From contig NZ_LRRU01000023.1 in NCBI RefSeq assembly GCF_001641615.1, forward strand, positions 245,768 through 309,767: a DNA stretch of 64,000 nt, in the 5' to 3' direction. Below, piece by piece: positions 63,155 to 64,000 of the stretch. The stretch's first letter is position 1; every line of letters starts with the position of its first letter. The notes below the pieces were generated by a model. That model was not told where the DNA came from. It saw only the letters and a list, made by a program, of their open reading frames with translations, and searched no databases. Origin of the DNA: Pseudoalteromonas gelatinilytica (GTDB taxonomy: Bacteria > Pseudomonadota > Gammaproteobacteria > Enterobacterales > Alteromonadaceae). A program made the position numbers and the translations under genes.

Positions 63155-63248
63155 TAACTAAATCTCCTATGGCTAATCTATGGGCCGAAGTTGCCGTATG
63201 AACCATGCAGTTTCTTTTCCCCGAGCCAATATCGAACGAACACAAAAT
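63147..63248 (-). pseudogene. Orphan toxin tail at R10 edge
   Basis: About 33 residues, open from the repeat end: ILCSFDIGSGKRNCMVHTAT, then SAHRLAIGDLVNV-stop. The TGA overlaps the start of the membrane protein gene. Confidence 0.5.
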
Positions 63249-63275
63249 GGGTTCAGGTCTTTCTTTTTTACATCA
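63249..63275 (-). mobile_element. Repeat R10, only the left end remains
   Basis: GGGTTCAGGTCTTTCTTTTTT, then unrelated sequence. A solo end at the right side of the array; nothing else is seen in 63276-63359. Confidence 0.5.
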
Positions 63276-63359
63276 ACTAAAGACTGAACTGAAGTGGGTA
63301 TTATAATTTAGAAGGAAAATGTAGCTCGACCTCTTTGGATAGATAAAAGCTACTTACCA

Positions 63360-63956
63360 TTATTCTTTATTTTTAAAGCTTAAATCATTATGACAAAAAG
63401 CATCTATTAAACCATCACTATCCGCTTTATTTATTTTTGCTTCTTTAGGGAGCTCTATATACAAATAATCATAGTTGTATTTACCTTCATCAGTCATGCG
63501 ATTTAGTTTATATCCAATCATAAATTTATCACCTCCACTGTAATCTAACACTGATATGTTACAATGAGTTGTGTAGTTAATCGAAAATACTAATGAAGCT
63601 TTAGCATCTTCGAATTCATCATAGCTCCCAAATAGAGGCACTGAGAAACTATCTATCACTCCAGTGTATTCATCAAAAGCTTTTTGTTTATCTAAAAATG
63701 AATCTACTTCAGAATTGACAATATTGATAAACTTTTCTATTGAAGGTTTAATATCATCGAATTCAATACTTGTGTTTCTATTCTTAAAGAAAGTCATATC
63801 CTCAGCAGTGTAACCATATACTAGGCATTTGTTTGCTGTAAAAATATCACCTCCGATTCGGCCTAACAGATAAGAGCCTTCACAATATTCAGATATAGGC
63901 TGCAACGCCATGCAAATGCCGCTTTGGAATAAAAGGATAAAAATTAAATACCTCAT
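63360..63956 (-). CDS. Exported protein, candidate immunity protein
   Basis: 198 aa. Signal peptide MRYLIFILLFQSGICMA, good Shine-Dalgarno GGAG. Cysteines in EYCEGS, KCLVYG, HCNISV, FCHNDL may form two disulfides. No known family. The upstream frame ends in TAA two bases before this ATG, again the toxin-immunity layout. Confidence 0.6.
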   Translation of the reverse strand: MRYLIFILLFQSGICMALQPISEYCEGSYLLGRIGGDIFTANKCLVYGYTAEDMTFFKNRNTSIEFDDIKPSIEKFINIVNSEVDSFLDKQKAFDEYTGVIDSFSVPLFGSYDEFEDAKASLVFSINYTTHCNISVLDYSGGDKFMIGYKLNRMTDEGKYNYDYLYIELPKEAKINKADSDGLIDAFCHNDLSFKNKE

Positions 63957-63957
63957 A

Positions 63958-64000
63958 TTATCTCCACCATTTAACTTGAGTCTCTACGATTAGCTCAGAA
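63958..64000 (-). CDS. C-terminal end of a gene continuing beyond the window (predicted toxin)
   Basis: Minus-strand frame open to the window edge, reading SELIVETQVKWWR-stop. By analogy with the other cassettes it should be the end of an Rhs-type or other polymorphic toxin gene whose main part lies beyond 64000. Confidence 0.4.
   Translation of the reverse strand, partial: SELIVETQVKWWR

Noticed and set aside
53503..63275. Integron attC sites or a CRISPR array as the explanation for the regular repeats
   Set aside because: The repeats are 140-285 bases, encode a decayed protein end and have inverted termini; they lack attC core sites, no integrase is in view, and spacing and length are far from CRISPR.

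Overview
The window looks like chromosome of a marine gammaproteobacterium of the Alteromonadales, most likely Pseudoalteromonas. This is inferred from gene content: an aryl polyene pigment cluster, large TonB receptors, secreted S8 protease, FadE, UraA/Upp, and zinc-free L31/L36 paralogues. No rRNA or tRNA gene and no CRISPR array was seen.

Region 1 (1-20 kb). After a partial DUF5916 gene and an RhlE-type DEAD-box helicase comes a tightly packed minus-strand operon of about 21 genes (20027 down to 2754), many overlapping as ATGA or TAATG. It is an aryl polyene (APE/flexirubin-like) pathway: two acyl carrier proteins, ketosynthases, a chain-length-factor-like ketosynthase, ketoreductase, two dehydratases, an acyl/aryl-CoA ligase, a MIO-type aromatic ammonia-lyase that probably supplies the aryl starter, acyltransferases, a glycosyltransferase, a thioesterase, and an outer-membrane delivery set (LolA-like, MMPL, DUF3261 lipoprotein, MipA/OmpV). 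A plant-type dihydrodipicolinate synthase-like gene and a divergent DUF6058-like gene sit just upstream.

Region 2 (22-50 kb) is mostly ordinary chromosome: secreted subtilase; rpmE2-rpmJ2 behind a possible Zur site; a cytochrome b562-like protein; a TonB receptor; a porin/imelysin/di-haem set behind a possible Fur site; a three-gene glucosylglycerate cycle that includes a glycerate kinase-phosphatase fusion; uraA-upp; a Gfo/Idh oxidoreductase plus small-molecule kinase; fadE behind a FadR-like operator; a phospholipase D lipoprotein; and bfd.

Region 3 (50.4-64 kb) is accessory and the most unusual part. About ten copies of a 140-285 bp repeat, all in one orientation, alternate with single small minus-strand genes, most with a signal peptide, a lipobox or membrane segments. 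The repeat has inverted ends (GGGTCAGGTCTTTC...) and, on the minus strand, a relic reading frame resembling the C-terminal helix-turn-helix of a RAYT/IS200-like transposase. Between each repeat edge and the next gene lies a short open frame whose stop usually overlaps that gene's start. One such frame is a long Rhs tail with a metzincin protease domain. I read the region as an array of displaced Rhs/polymorphic-toxin C-terminal tails, each with its immunity gene, separated by transposase-derived repeats. A toxin gene is predicted to continue beyond base 64000.
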